From: Nocardiopsis eucommiae
GTDB taxonomy: Bacteria > Actinomycetota > Actinomycetes > Streptosporangiales > Streptosporangiaceae
NCBI GenBank assembly: GCA_018388625.1
Contig: CP074402.1
Coordinates: 1,674,001 to 1,738,000, forward strand
Direction of reading: 5' to 3'
Length of the DNA stretch: 64,000 nucleotides
In this document: one piece after another, positions 1 to 10,728 of the stretch
How positions within the stretch are numbered: the stretch's first letter is position 1
How the letters are laid out: every line of letters begins with the position of its first letter
Position numbers and translations under genes: made by a program
Notes under the pieces: generated by a model
Told to the model about the DNA's origin: nothing
Database searches by the model: none
Seen by the model: the letters and a program-made list of their open reading frames with translations, nothing else

Positions 1-2
1 GG

Positions 3-1300
3 ATGGACGCGGAGGTCGCCAACCTGCGCGCGGCTCTGGAGAGCACGCTCCAGCGTGGCGAGGCCCGGCTCGCGCTCCGCCTGGTGTGCGCCATGTCCTG
101 GTACTGGGTGCTGCGTGGATGGCTCGGGGAGGGCCGTCGCGCACTGGGCCGGGCACTGGCGACGACGGGTCCCGTGCCCGAGGGCCTCCGGGCCCTGACC
201 CGGATGTGGTGGGCGGCGGTGTCGGCGCTCGCCGGGGACGAGATCGAGACGGACGAGATCCTCGCGCTGCGAACCGAGGCGAACGACCGCGCGCGGGACG
301 ACGAGCGTTACCTCGTGTGCTGGTCCCGAGCCGAGTGGCTCCTCGGTTCGGCCATGCCGGAGGCACCGGGAGGACCTCATGGTGAGAGCCTGGTCAACCG
401 ATCGTTGGAGACCTTCCGCCTGCTCGGGGACCAGTGGGGGATCGCTGCGGCGTTGAGCACCCGCGCCTGGGACGCGCTGCTGCGCAGTGACTTCACGGCC
501 GTACGGCGCGAGGCAGAGCGGAGCACTGAACTGTTCCGCGAACTCGGGGACCACTGGGGTCTGCTCCAGGCCGCCGACGCTCTCGCGATCCTGGCCCAGA
601 TCACGGGCGACTACGACCGCGCGGAGCGTCTGCACAGGGACGGACTGCGGATCGCCGAGGAGCTCGGGCTCCGTGCGGAGGTCTCCTACAAGCTCTCCGG
701 GCTCGGTCGGGTCGCGCTGCTGAACGGGAACCTCGAAGAGGCCGACACCCTCCATCGCAAGGCCATGCGCCTGGCCGCGGACCAGGCGAACAAGGCCCTT
801 GAGCAGTTCGCCGAGCTCGGTCTGGGCATCGGCGCCCGGATGCAGGGGAGACTGGACGCTGCCGAGGCGCACCTGGACCACTGGCTGGACTGGAACCGCC
901 AGGGAAGCTGGGACGCCGGAGTCGCGCTGGTGCTGTCCGAACTCGGCTTCGCGGCCGAGCTGCGCGGCGACGTCCATCGGTCCCGGGACCTGCACACCCG
1001 CGGGTACGAGGCGGCCCGTGCCACGGGGGACCCGCGCGCGGTCGCGCGGGCGCTGGAGGGGCTCGCCGGGGCGTGCGCCCTGGCCGAACTCCACGAGCAG
1101 GCCGCTCGCCTCCTGGGGGCGGCGGACACGGCGCGCAGGTCCGTGGGCGTGCCGCTGCCCCCGGAGAGCGCGGGGACGTCGACCGGATCGCCGCCGGAGC
1201 GCGGGCCGTCCTGGGAGAGGAACGGTTCCGGGCGGAGACGGAACGCGCCGTCGAGTCGGATCCCCGTTCCGTCCTGAGCCTGGTGCATCCGGCGTCCTGA
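3..1300 (+). CDS. C-terminal TPR part of a SARP/LuxR-type transcriptional regulator (5' partial, frameshifted)
   Basis: The coding frame enters from outside the window, so the N-terminal DNA-binding and NTPase parts are not seen. What remains is a run of helical TPR-like repeats (for example the segments around residues 150-330 with alternating Leu/Ala and Glu/Arg helices), ending in the LLGAAD...PLPP segment typical of the C-terminus of large ATP-binding actinomycete regulators. One frameshift near 1160 moves the tail into another frame, which reads ERGDVDRIAAGARAVLGEE and stops at 1300. Position at the head of a deoxysugar cluster suggests a cluster-situated regulator; this is inference. 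It could equally belong to a neighbouring operon upstream. Confidence 0.7.
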
Positions 1301-1480
1301 CTCCGTGTCCTTTCTGGATCGCGAATGTGGTGAGTGTTCGCGCGGCGCCTCCCAGCGTGTTCGGTAATGCAATTCATTTCTCCCGGCCGGTGTGAATGGC
1401 CGAGTTATGCCGCAATGGAAGAGAAGTTCTCGGTGCTGGTAAATGGATAGCGTGGACTCCAGTCGAACCGGAGGCCCGCC

Positions 1481-2774
1481 TTGCGAATACTATTTCTCAC
1501 ACCACCCCTTCTGAAGTCACACCTGTATGTTCTGGCCCCTCTGGCGTCGGCGCTTCGTACGGCGGGGCACGAGGTGCGAGTGGCCTGCCAACCGGACCTG
1601 GTCGAGGACATCGCCCGGTCCGGGCTGACTGCGGTCCCCGTGGGAGAGCCGATGGCCCAGGCCATGGAGGTGACCGCGGCCGCGGAACCCGCCAAGGGGC
1701 CGTCGGATCACGCAGGGGGAGCCAACCCGGTCCAGACGGACTACACGCGGGATGATCCCCAGCAGGAACTTGACTACCTCGTCAAGAACCTCCTGAGCCA
1801 GCTCTGCCCCGACCGCACCCTGGACGATCTGGTGGCGTTCACCCGTTCCTGGCGCCCCGACCTGGTGGTCTGGGACGCGCTCTGCTACGCCGGTGCCGTC
1901 GCGGCGAGGGCCTCCGGAGCCGCCCACGCGCGGATCCTCTTCGGCACGGACGCCTTCGTGCAGTTGCACACGGCCGCTCGCGAACAGCGCGGATCGGACG
2001 AGGACGACCCCTTCCGCGTCTGGCTGGAGCCCTGCTGGCGCGGTTCGGATGTGACTACGGCCCGGACATGGTCACCGGGCAGTGGACCATCGACACGATG
2101 CCGTCGTGGACGTGGCGTCCGGAGGGCGTCCACTACCTCCCCATGCGCCACCTGGCCTTCAACGGTCCCTCCACGGTTCCCTCCTGGCTCGACGAGGAAC
2201 CCCGGCGCCCCCGCGTCTGCCTCACCCTCGGAATGTCGCACCGGGAGACCCAGGGGCCGAGGCCTCCGCGTCCGCGCTGCTGGAGGCGGTGGCCGGTCTC
2301 GACGTCGAGGTGGTCGCGACGCTGGACGCCGGGCAACTGGAGTCCATGCGCCTGCCCGACAACGTCCGTGCCGTCGAGTTCGTCCCCCTCAACGTGCTTC
2401 TCCCGACCTGCTCGGCGATCGTGCACCACGGAGGCTCGGGCACCGTCGCCGCGGCCCTGGAGCACGCCGTGCCGCAACTGATCGTGCCCGCCGTCTACTG
2501 GAGTGACAAGTTCTACGGCCCCGTGGCCTCGGCCAACGGACTCGAAGAGCAGGGGGCCGGGATCTACGTGGCCGACTCCGACCGCCTGACCGCGGCCGAC
2601 CTGCGCGCGCAGCTGGACCGGGTGCTCTCGGAGCCTTCGTTCGAGGAGAACGCACGTCGCCTGAGCGCGGAGGCGCGGGAGGTTCCCACCCCCAACGACC
2701 TGGTCCCGTTGCTGGAAGGTCTCACCGGGCGCTTCGCCCGGCCCGCCAGACCGACCAAGGAGAGAACCTCATGA
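1481..2774 (+). CDS. Macrolide-type (activator-dependent family) glycosyltransferase, frameshifted
   Basis: A GT1/GT-B glycosyltransferase of the EryCIII/DesVII/TylM2 type, expected to move a dTDP-deoxysugar onto an aglycone. The N-terminus (RILFLTPPLLKSHLY, then AGHEVRVACQP) and the donor-site motif HHGGSGT near residue 310 are diagnostic. The TTG start at 1481 is chosen because GGAGG lies six bases upstream. Two breaks, near 2029 (a C run) and 2253 (a G run), split it into three frames; joined, it is about 430 residues, normal for the family. Its stop overlaps the next start (ATGA at 2771), so it heads a coupled operon with the sugar-nucleotide genes. No P450-like activator partner is visible nearby. 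Confidence 0.85.
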
Positions 2775-3833
2775 AGGCACTGGTGTTGTCAGGCGGTGCG
2801 GGCACCCGCCTGCGGCCGTTCAGCTACTCGATGCCGAAGCAGCTCATCCCCATCGCCAACAAGCCCGTCCTGGCTCACGTGATCGACAACATCCGGAGCG
2901 TGGGCGTGACGGAGATCGCGGTCGTCGTGGGCGAGTGGGGTCCGGAGATCATGGCGGAGATCGGTGACGGAACCGACTTCGGAGCCGAGGTCACCTACCT
3001 CTACCAGGAGTCCCCCTGGGGCTGGCGCACTGTGTGCGACTCGCGCGCGACTTCCTCGGGGACGACGACTTCCTGATGTATCTCGGGGACAACGTCCTGG
3101 CCGACGGCATCGAGGACATGGCGGCGGACTTTCGGGAAGGGCGTCCGGCGGCCCACCTCGCTGTGCAACGGGTTCCCGACCAGCGGGAGTTCGGCACCGC
3201 CGAGCTCACGAGTGACGGCTCCGTCAGAAGGCTGGTCGAGAAGCCCCCGAGTTCAGGAGCGGACTGGCACTCATCGGTGTGTACTTCTTCACCTCCGCCG
3301 TTCACGAGGGGGTCGACGCGATCGCGCCGAGCGCACGCGGCGAGCTGGAGATCACCGACGCGGTCCAGTGGCTGGTGGACTCCGGGGCCGTGGTCAGGGC
3401 GACGGAGTACCGGGGTTACTGGAAGGACACGGGCAGGGCGGAGGACGTGCTCGCCTGCAACCGCCGTCTGCTGGAGGACCTGGCCCCCTCTGTCGAGGGG
3501 GAGGTGGACTCCGAGAGCGAACTGCTGGGGAACGTGGTCGTCGGGCCGGGAGCCCGCGTGGTGCGTTCCCGGGTGGAGGGGCCGGTCATCGTCGGTGCGG
3601 GCAGCCTGGTCACGGACAGCCGCATCGGACCCCACGCCTCCATCGGACGCGACTGTTTCCTGGACCGCACCGAACTGTCCAACTCGATCGTTCTCGACGG
3701 GGCCTCCATCTCGTCCATCCCCGGCCTGAGCGGATCCCTGATCGGTCGATCCGCCAGCGTCGGACTCGGTCGGGCGGAGTCACACCACAGCCTGGTGGTC
3801 GGCGACCACGTGCGAATCGAGATGACGGCATGA
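2771..3833 (+). CDS. rmlA: Glucose-1-phosphate thymidylyltransferase, long form (frameshifted)
   Basis: Makes dTDP-glucose from glucose 1-phosphate and dTTP, the first step of deoxysugar supply. The nucleotide-binding motif GGAGTRLRP lies near residue 9, PKQLIPIANKP follows, and a hexapeptide-like left-handed helix tail (NVVVGPGARVV, GPVIVGAG) marks the long StrD-like form of about 354 residues found in antibiotic clusters rather than the short rhamnose-pathway RmlA. Losses of one C in C runs near 3014 and 3246 shift the frame twice. It is coupled to its neighbours at both ends: ATGA at 2771 with the glycosyltransferase and ATGA at 3830 with the 4,6-dehydratase. Confidence 0.9.
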
Positions 3834-4797
3834 GGATCCTCGTCACCGGGGGCGCCGGCTTCATCGGCTCCCACTACGTCCGCACCATGCTCGACGGGGG
3901 CTACCCCGGGTACGAACAGGCCCAGGTCACCGTCGTTGACAAGCTTACCTATGCGGGAAACCGCGAGAACCTCCCGGCGACCCACCCCCGCCTCGTCTTC
4001 GTTCGGGGCAACATCACGGACCGGTCGCTGCTCCGCGAGCTGCTGCCCGGACACGACGCCGTCGTGCACTTCGCGGCCGAGTCCCACGTCGATCGCTCAC
4101 TCGAGTCGGCGGACGAGTTCATCCGGACGAACGCGGTCGGGACACAGGTCCTCCTGGACACCTCCCGCGAGACCAGGATCGAGCGTTTCGTCCAGGTCTC
4201 CACCGACGAGGTCTACGGATCCATCGACCACGGGTCCTGGGACGAGCACTGTCCACTGTTGCCCAACTCCCCTACGCCGCCTCCAAGGCCGCCGCCGACC
4301 TCATCGCCCGGTCGTACTGGCACACGCACGGGCTGGACCTGTCCATCACCCGGTGCACCAACAACTACGGGCCCCACCAGCACCCGGAGAAGTTCGTCGC
4401 CCTGTTCGCCACGAACCTCCTGGAGGGGAAACCGGTGCCGGTGTACGGGGACGGTGCGAACCGGCGCGAATGGCTGCACGTGGACGACCACTGCCGCGCC
4501 GTTCAGCTCGTCCTCGTGGGTGGCCGGTCGGGCGAGGTCTACAACGTGGGTGGCGGGGACGAGCGCACCAACATCTCCGTCGCGGAGCGCCTGGTCGAAC
4601 TGTGCGGAGCCGACCGCTCCCTCATCCGCCACGTCGCGGATCGCAAGGGGCACGACCGGCGCTACGCTCTCGACGACCGAAAGATCCGCGAGGAACTGGG
4701 CTACTCGCCCCTGACGGACTTCGACAGCGGCCTGGCCGCGACCGTGGCCTGGTACCGGGAGAACCCGGGCTGGTGGAAACCGAGCAAGGGCCTGTGA
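3830..4797 (+). CDS. rmlB: dTDP-glucose 4,6-dehydratase (frameshifted)
   Basis: An extended SDR that converts dTDP-glucose to dTDP-4-keto-6-deoxyglucose. The NAD-binding motif GGAGFIGSH starts at residue 7, HFAAESHVDRS follows near 82, and the catalytic STDEVYG segment near 125 is intact. The YAASK catalytic Tyr/Lys motif is present but lies just after a frameshift near 4270, where one C is missing from a C run. The C-terminal half reads TNNYGPHQHPEK, GDGANRREWLH and YNVGGG, all standard for RmlB. The joined length is about 322 residues, as expected. The ATG at 3830 overlaps the stop of the preceding gene. Confidence 0.92.
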
Positions 4798-4879
4798 TGA
4801 CGGGGACGGACGACGGGGAGCGGGCCGGAGCGAGCAGCGACGTGGTGCGGGGCCCCGCTTTGCGGGGACGGGAGCGGAC

Positions 4880-6151
4880 ATGGCCACGGACGACGTGCCG
4901 GACTGGCTGGAGGAGCGGCGACGGGCGCACCGGTTCCGGGTGAGGCGCATCCCCTTCGACCAGCTGGACGGCTGGTCCTTCACCGCGGACACGGGGAACC
5001 TGGTGCACCGGACCGGTCGGTTCTTCAGTGTCGAGGGCATGCACGCCGTGGTCGGTGGACACGGGGGCCTGGAGTGGCGACAGCCGATCATCGTCCAGCC
5101 CGAGGTCGGCGTCCTCGGCCTGCTGCGCAAGCGGTTCGACGGAGTACCCCATTACCTCGTGCAGGCCAAGATGGAACCGGGGAACGTCAACACGATCCAG
5201 CTCTCGCCGACGGTGCAGGCCACCCACAGCAACTTCACCAAGGCGCACGGGGGTCGTCGGTGCCCTACCTCGACCACTTCCTGGGTACAACCGGCGCACG
5301 CGTGCTGGTCGACGTCCTGCAGTCGGAGCAGGGGTCCTGGTTCTACCGCAAGTCCAACCGCAATATGGTCGTGGAGGTGGACGGGGAGGTCGAGCCGCAC
5401 GAGGACTTCCGCTGGCTGACCGCCGACCAGCTCGGCGAGCTCCTGCGCCGGGACGACACCGTCAACATGGACACCCGGACGGTCCTGGCCTGTGCCCCCG
5501 GTCCCGACGACGGGGGCTCCCACACCGGTATGGAGTTGCTGTCCTGGCTCACCGCCGAGCGCCTCCGCCGCGACGTCCGGAGTCGCCGAATCCCCTTGAC
5601 GGAGGTGGAGGGCTGGGTCCGCGGGGACGACACGATTGACCATGCCAGCGGCCGCTACTTCAGAGTGGCGGCGGTGCGGGTCGAGGCCGGGAGCCGTGAG
5701 GTGGGCGGCTGGAGCCAGCCGCTCGTGGAACCGGTCGGTCTCGGGGTCGTCGCCTTCCTGGTCCGGCGCTTCGACGGGGTGCCGCACGTCCTGGCGCACG
5801 CCCGGGGCGAGGGCGGACTGGCCACCGCGACTGAGCTCGCTCCCACGGTCCAGTACACCCCCTGAACTACGAGGGCCACCTCGTGGAGCGTCCGCCCTTC
5901 CTCGACGCCGTGCTCTCGGCCGCGCCCGAGGACGTCGTCTACGACACCGTGCACTCGGAGGAGGGGGCCGGTTCCTCAACGCCCGGAACCGCTACCTCTT
6001 CGTGGAGACCGAGGAGCACCGGTGCCCGCCTCCCGGCTACCGCTGGTGCACGCCCGGGCAGCTGCGGTTCCTGGTGGGCCACAGCCACCAGGTCAACGTC
6101 CAGGCGCGTACCCTCCTGGCGGTCCTGGGCACCGGTGCCGTCGTGCTGTGA
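4880..6151 (+). CDS. NDP-hexose 2,3-dehydratase (frameshifted)
   Basis: Removes the C2 hydroxyl of NDP-4-keto-6-deoxyhexose, as EryBVI, TylCVI or DnmT do, committing the pathway to 2-deoxysugars. The protein shows the two tandem homologous halves of this family: FRVRRIPFDQLDGW...LRKRFDGVPHYLVQ in the first and SRRIPLTEVEGW...LVRRFDGVPHVLAH in the second. Three G/C-run losses, near 5250, 5862 and 5965, split it. The start at 4880 has GGAG five bases upstream. However, an ATG at 4797 overlaps the rmlB stop exactly as the preceding genes overlap, so the native start may be there with one more indel between. It converges with the aminotransferase gene 15 bases downstream. Confidence 0.88.
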
Positions 6152-6166
6152 GGCGGGAGGTCGGGT

Positions 6167-7276
6167 TCACAGGTGCTTCAGTACGTCCCGGATCTCCGTG
6201 ATCACCCTGTCCTGGGTCTCGCGCGGCAGCGACGGGTACATGGGGAGCGAGAAGATCTGCTCGGCCAACTCCTCCGTCACCGGCAGGGACCCCTTCGGGT
6301 AACCCAGGTGGGAGAACCCGCTCATCGTGTGCACCGGCCAGGGATAACTGATGTTGAGTTCGATACCGCGGTCCCTCAGCCGCGCCATGATCTCCTCGCG
6401 CCTGGGATGCCGCACCACGTAGACGTAGTAGACGTGGTCGTTGCCCGGAGCCGTTGTCGGCAGGGTCAGTCCGCTGTCCGCCAGCCCCTCCTCGTAGCGG
6501 CGGGCCACCACACGGCGGTCGGCCACGTACTGGTCGAGTCGTCCGAGCTTGCGCCGCAGGATCTCCGCCTGCACCTCGTCCAGTCTGCTGTTGTGGCCGG
6601 GAACGTCGACCACGTAGTACTGCTCCTCCATCCCGTAGTACCGCAGACGCCGCAGCTTCCTCGCGACGTCGTCGTGGGAGGTGGTCGTGGCGCCACCGTC
6701 GCCATAGGCGCCGAGCACCTTGGTGGGATAGAAGGAGAAGGCGGCGGCGTCGCCCGTGGTCCCGGCGAGCCCGTCCCGACCGCGAGCGCCGTGGGCCTGG
6801 GCACAGTCCTCCAGGACGCGCAGGTCCCGCTCGGCCGCCAGCTCCCGCAGCGGACGTGTGTCCACACACTGCCCGTACAGGTGGACGGGCAGCAGGCAGC
6901 GGGTCCGCTCGGTGACCGCCGCGGCGACCTGGTCCGTGTCCATGAGGTAGGTGTCGGGGTCCACGTCGACGAAGACCGGCGTGGCGCCGACGGCGTCGAT
7001 GGCCACGATCGTCGGAGCCGCCGTGTTCGACACGGTGATCACCTCGTCGCCGGGGCCCACCCCCAGGGCCTGGAGCCCCAGTTTGACCGCGTTGGTGCCG
7101 TTGTCCACTCCTACGCAGTGGTCCACTCCGTGGAAGGCGGCGAACTCCTCCTCGAAGCCACGGACACTCTCGCCCAGAACGAGGCGGCCGGATTCGAAGA
7201 CGGTCCGAACGGAATCCAGGATCTCCTCGCTCTCCTCTTGGTACTCCCGGAGATAGTCCCAGACGCGAATGGTCAT
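6167..7276 (-). CDS. DnrJ-type sugar C3 aminotransferase (DegT/DnrJ/EryC1/StrS family)
   Basis: A PLP-dependent aminotransferase of about 369 residues, uninterrupted. [16 protein letters not shown] near residue 180 carries the PLP-binding lysine; [21 protein letters not shown] and [14 protein letters not shown] are conserved family motifs. From memory of the family, the N-terminus ([12 protein letters not shown]) and the ending around [19 protein letters not shown] resemble DnrJ/DnmJ-type enzymes for daunosamine-like sugars more than DesV. I therefore infer transfer of an amino group to C3 of a 3-keto-2,3,6-trideoxyhexose. It is on the opposite strand from its neighbours and faces a shared divergent promoter region. 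Confidence 0.9.
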   Translation of the reverse strand: MTIRVWDYLREYQEESEEILDSVRTVFESGRLVLGESVRGFEEEFAAFHGVDHCVGVDNGTNAVKLGLQALGVGPGDEVITVSNTAAPTIVAIDAVGATPVFVDVDPDTYLMDTDQVAAAVTERTRCLLPVHLYGQCVDTRPLRELAAERDLRVLEDCAQAHGARGRDGLAGTTGDAAAFSFYPTKVLGAYGDGGATTTSHDDVARKLRRLRYYGMEEQYYVVDVPGHNSRLDEVQAEILRRKLGRLDQYVADRRVVARRYEEGLADSGLTLPTTAPGNDHVYYVYVVRHPRREEIMARLRDRGIELNISYPWPVHTMSGFSHLGYPKGSLPVTEELAEQIFSLPMYPSLPRETQDRVITEIRDVLKHL

Positions 7277-7638
7277 CGTGTTCGGCTCCTCTTGTTCAAT
7301 TACCCGCCATTGTGGCAGGAATGACCGGGCCGACTCTATCCATTCCTTGGCGCCCCTTCTTCTTCTGTGGTGCTGGGGTTCGGTTTCGCGCGGTGGCACG
7401 GCGTTCACTCGTTGTGAATGACGGTTGCGGGAACCGCTGACTGAGCAATCGAGGAGAACCCGGGTAACCCCCGATCGTGCACAGTGGTGAGTCGAGTCGG
7501 TCGAGATTCCGACCGACTCATTCGACAGGGTCCGTCGGCGGTGATCCGCGGACGCGCAGGGCCCGGAGCCCCGCTCGCCTCTCCGGCGCGGTGGCGGAAC
7601 AGACCGTCCCCGTTCGGGTACGGACTGAGGAGACAGCG
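7277..7638. promoter_or_regulatory. Divergent intergenic region between aminotransferase and sugar O-methyltransferase
   Basis: A 362-base region with no convincing gene. It must carry the promoters for the leftward aminotransferase and the rightward O-methyltransferase/glycosyltransferase/N-methyltransferase set. A perfect 10-bp inverted repeat at 7494-7519 is its most obvious element. GAGGAGA at about 7627-7633 is the ribosome binding site of the rightward gene. Confidence 0.5.
7494..7519. promoter_or_regulatory. Perfect 10-bp inverted repeat, possible operator
   Basis: GAGTCGGTCG, six bases (AGATTC), then CGACCGACTC. It lies 120 bases before the O-methyltransferase start and 218 bases from the divergent aminotransferase start. 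Either a regulator site shared by the two sugar transcripts or a hairpin in a long leader; there is no T run to make it a clear terminator. Confidence 0.4.
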
Positions 7639-8631
7639 ATGAACCGTACGTACGGTCCGAGCCGTCAGTGGCTCGACATCGGGGAGAAGCAGATCACCCG
7701 AGATGCGATCGGCGATCTGTCGGACTTCAAGTCCAGCGGGGTCAATCACAAGCTGGCTTTGTGGGATCCCCGTACCAACGGCGTCCGATATCTCAAGACG
7801 CTGATCCACGAACTCGCCTCCGGGCTCTCGCCCGACAACTGGGGCCGACTGCGCAGAACGGCGCACAGGGACTTCGGCAACCCGATCACGGTGCGGTACG
7901 AGGGCGAGAGCATCTGCCTGGACTACCTGCAGTCGGTCCTCGAACTGGAGTTCATCTCCGGTCACGTGGACCTCGACGGAGCCCACGTCCTGGAGATCGG
8001 CGCGGGCTACGGACGCCTGTGCCACACCGTGATGTCCAACCACGACGTCGCTTCCTACTCGATCCTCGACCTGGAGAGCACCCTCGAGGTGTCACGTGGG
8101 TACCTCGCCGAGGTCCTGGACGAGGCGACCGCCGCGAAGGTCACCTTCCTCTCCGCCGAGAGGTTCGAGGGCCCGGCCGACCTCCCCGCCTTCGACCTCT
8201 GCGTCAACATCGACTCCTTCACCGAGATGGACCCCGCGGTGGTGGACAGCTACCTGGCCCTCATCGACGAGAGGTCCGGCCACTTCTACACCAAGAACCC
8301 GGTCGGGAAGTACCTGGAGAAGGCACTGGACGACCACTCCCAGGGCGAGGAGGTCGTACGTCTCGCGCTGGAGACGGGGCCGCTGAGGGACGTCCTCGAC
8401 ATCCACGACACCGACCAGGTCCGGGCGCACGCGAAGCGGTTCGTCGAGGCCTATCGGCCCGGCACGGACTGGGAGTGCGTCGCCGACGGGTGGGCCAGGC
8501 CGTGGAGCTTCTTCTGGCAGGCCCTGTACCGGCGGGAACTCGCTCCGACCGGGACGGGATCGGGCCGCCGGAGCGTCGACACACCCGTCCCGGACATGGC
8601 CGCACCCACAGACGAAGGCGGAAACCGTTGA
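7639..8631 (+). CDS. Putative sugar O-methyltransferase (SAM-dependent)
   Basis: 330 residues, uninterrupted. The SAM-binding glycine motif [12 protein letters not shown] lies near residue 115, followed by an acidic residue in YSILDLES and the strand [14 protein letters not shown]. The layout, with an N-terminal part rich in conserved aromatic and charged residues before the Rossmann fold, fits the group usually annotated as putative sugar O-methyltransferases rather than the small N-methyltransferases. The ATG at 7639 has GAGGAGA six bases upstream. Its stop overlaps the TTG start of the glycosyltransferase. Role by context: O-methylation of a sugar made or attached by this cluster; the substrate is not shown by the sequence. 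Confidence 0.65.
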   Translation: MNRTYGPSRQWLDIGEKQITRDAIGDLSDFKSSGVNHKLALWDPRTNGVRYLKTLIHELASGLSPDNWGRLRRTAHRDFGNPITVRYEGESICLDYLQSVLELEFISGHVDLDGAHVLEIGAGYGRLCHTVMSNHDVASYSILDLESTLEVSRGYLAEVLDEATAAKVTFLSAERFEGPADLPAFDLCVNIDSFTEMDPAVVDSYLALIDERSGHFYTKNPVGKYLEKALDDHSQGEEVVRLALETGPLRDVLDIHDTDQVRAHAKRFVEAYRPGTDWECVADGWARPWSFFWQALYRRELAPTGTGSGRRSVDTPVPDMAAPTDEGGNR

Positions 8632-9884
8632 GAGTCCTGATCGCCGCGTACTCGGAGAAAACGCACTTCTACAACCTCGTCCCCATTGCCTGGGCACTGC
8701 GCACCGCGGGGCACGAGGTGCGGGTCGTCAGCCAGCCCTCCCTCACGAGCACGATCGTCGAGGCGGGGTTGACGGCGGTGGCGGTCGGACGGGACCACTC
8801 CTTCATGGAGGTCATGGAGAGCAAGGAGGAGGACGAGGGATGGGCCGACCGGGTCACGTCGGTGATGACCGACCCGGAGAACACCGACTGGGAGGGTCTG
8901 TACGACTTCTTCGAGGACGCCACCGTCAACTCCTTCCGGACCTTCAACGACGGCTGGGTGGACGAACTGGTCGAGTACGCCCGTGAATGGCGGCCGGACC
9001 TGGTCCTCTGGGAGGCGTTCACCTTCGCCGGAGCGGTGGCGGCGCGGGTCGTCGGCGCCGCGCACGTGCGCGTGCTGTGGGGAGCGGACGTGCTGACCCG
9101 GGCCAGGCACCGCTTCGTGTCCCTGCTGGAGAAGCGGTCGCCCGAGGATCGATCCGACCCTCTGGGGGAGTGGCTGGGCGAGATCCTGGGCCGCTACGGT
9201 CACACCTTCGACGAAGAGATCGTGACCGGTCAGAGGGTGCTGGACCAGGCGCCGACCAGTATGCGGCTACCGGACCAGGCGCACACCGTCCCGGTTCGCT
9301 ACGTTCCCTACAACGGGCCGGCCGAGGTGCCCTCCTGGCTCCTCGAACCCCCGCGGAAGCCACGCGTGTGCGTGACCGCGGGCATGTCCATGCGGAACTT
9401 CTTCGGCTTCGACATGATCCCGCTCGAGATCCTCCAGCCCTTCGCCGACCTCGACGTGGAGGTCGTCGCGACCCTCGTTCCCGGTGAGGGTGGTGTACCC
9501 GACCTGCCACCCAACGTGCGCCTGGTCGACTTCGTCCCCATGAACGCGCTCCTGCCCACTTGCTCGGCCGTGGTGCACATCGGCGGGGCCGGGGTGGTCT
9601 CCACCGCGCTGTTGCACGGGGTGCCGCAGCTGACCCTGGTCCCCGGGCTGTGGGACACCGTCGTGCGGGCCAGAGCCCTGCGGGACAACGGTGCCGGTCT
9701 CCTGCTGATGCCGGGTGAGGACAGCCCGGAGGCGGTCCGCGACAACGTGCGCCGACTGGTCGAGGAACCGTCCTTCCGGGAGGCCGCCGAGCTGCTGCGT
9801 CAGGAGGTCCTCTCCCAACCGACCCCCAACGACGTGGTTCCGCTCCTTGAGGAACTGTGCGGTCACCGCGGAACCCCTCGCTGA
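8628..9884 (+). CDS. Second macrolide-type glycosyltransferase
   Basis: 418 residues, uninterrupted, of the same GT1 class as the enzyme at 1481 (LIAAYSEKTHFYNLVPIAWAL; AGHEVRVVSQP). In the donor-binding motif it reads HIGGAGVVST where the first enzyme has HHGGSGT, so the two probably differ in donor or acceptor. The TTG start at 8628 overlaps the O-methyltransferase stop (TTGA), with GAAGGCGG just upstream. It is followed after 15 bases by the N-methyltransferase. Two glycosyltransferases imply either two sugars or two attachment sites. The activator-dependent subfamily assignment is from memory of family sequences. Confidence 0.87.
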   Translation: MRVLIAAYSEKTHFYNLVPIAWALRTAGHEVRVVSQPSLTSTIVEAGLTAVAVGRDHSFMEVMESKEEDEGWADRVTSVMTDPENTDWEGLYDFFEDATVNSFRTFNDGWVDELVEYAREWRPDLVLWEAFTFAGAVAARVVGAAHVRVLWGADVLTRARHRFVSLLEKRSPEDRSDPLGEWLGEILGRYGHTFDEEIVTGQRVLDQAPTSMRLPDQAHTVPVRYVPYNGPAEVPSWLLEPPRKPRVCVTAGMSMRNFFGFDMIPLEILQPFADLDVEVVATLVPGEGGVPDLPPNVRLVDFVPMNALLPTCSAVVHIGGAGVVSTALLHGVPQLTLVPGLWDTVVRARALRDNGAGLLLMPGEDSPEAVRDNVRRLVEEPSFREAAELLRQEVLSQPTPNDVVPLLEELCGHRGTPR

Positions 9885-9899
9885 GAACGGAGACGGAAC

Positions 9900-10613
9900 G
9901 TGTACGGAGCTGAGTTCACCCGGGTGTCCGACCTGATCTACCGGAGCCGGGGGAAGGACTACCGGGCCGAGGCCGAGAACGTCGGCCGGATGGTACGCGA
10001 GAAGAGGCCGGACGCGGTCTCCCTCCTCGACGTCGGCTGCGGTACCGGGGCCCATCTGGAGGTGTTCGGGGAGTCCTTCGCGGACGTCGCGGGACTGGAC
10101 CTCTCCGAGGACATGCTCGACGTCGCCCGGACCAAGGACCTGCGCGCGACCCTCCACGCGGGGGACATGTGCGACTTCTCGCTCGGCAGGCGCTTCGACG
10201 TGATCACCTGCATGTTCGGGTCGATCGGCCACGCCGGGTCCTACGGTCGGCTGCGGGACGCGCTGCGCGGGTTCGCCCGACACCTGAACCCCGGAGGGGT
10301 GGCCGCGGTGGACCCCTGGTGGTTCCCTGAGACCTTCCTGGACGGTTACGTCTCCGCCGACGTCGTGACCGAGGGGGACCGGTCGCTGGCCAGGGTCTCC
10401 CACTCGGTCCGAGTCGGAGACAGCTCGAAGATGGAGGTGCACTACACCACCGCGGATCCCACGTCGGGTATCCACCACTTCACCGAGACCTACGTGGCCC
10501 GGCTGTTCACCCGGGAGCAGTACGAGACCGCCTTCTCGGAGGTGGGGTTCGAGGTCGAGTACGTACCCGGGATCCACCGTGGTCGGGGCCTCTTCCTGGC
10601 CGAACTCCGTTGA
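9900..10613 (+). CDS. dTDP-3-amino-deoxyhexose N,N-dimethyltransferase
   Basis: A 237-residue SAM-dependent methyltransferase of the DesVI/TylM1/EryCVI type. The N-terminus VYGAEFTRVSDLIYRSRGKDY, motif I LLDVGCGTGAHL near residue 43, GLDLSEDML, and FDVITCMFGSIGH are characteristic. It would dimethylate the C3 amine produced by the aminotransferase at 6167. The start is GTG at 9900 with a GGAG-like site upstream. It belongs to the 7639-12322 gene series and is intact. Confidence 0.9.
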   Translation: MYGAEFTRVSDLIYRSRGKDYRAEAENVGRMVREKRPDAVSLLDVGCGTGAHLEVFGESFADVAGLDLSEDMLDVARTKDLRATLHAGDMCDFSLGRRFDVITCMFGSIGHAGSYGRLRDALRGFARHLNPGGVAAVDPWWFPETFLDGYVSADVVTEGDRSLARVSHSVRVGDSSKMEVHYTTADPTSGIHHFTETYVARLFTREQYETAFSEVGFEVEYVPGIHRGRGLFLAELR

Positions 10614-10728
10614 GCACGAGCTCCATGCTCCGAGAGGACCAACGATCGACGCGAAGGGCGGGACGAACGTGACCGAGGCCGAGACGACGGGAACACCGGC
10701 GCGACCCGACACGGGAACCGGAGGGACC

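Noticed and set aside
601..1377. Long antisense reading frames over the TPR regulator and over most other genes
   Set aside because: High-GC codon bias opens long frames on the opposite strand; they are Arg/Pro/Ala-rich, lack domains and ribosome sites.
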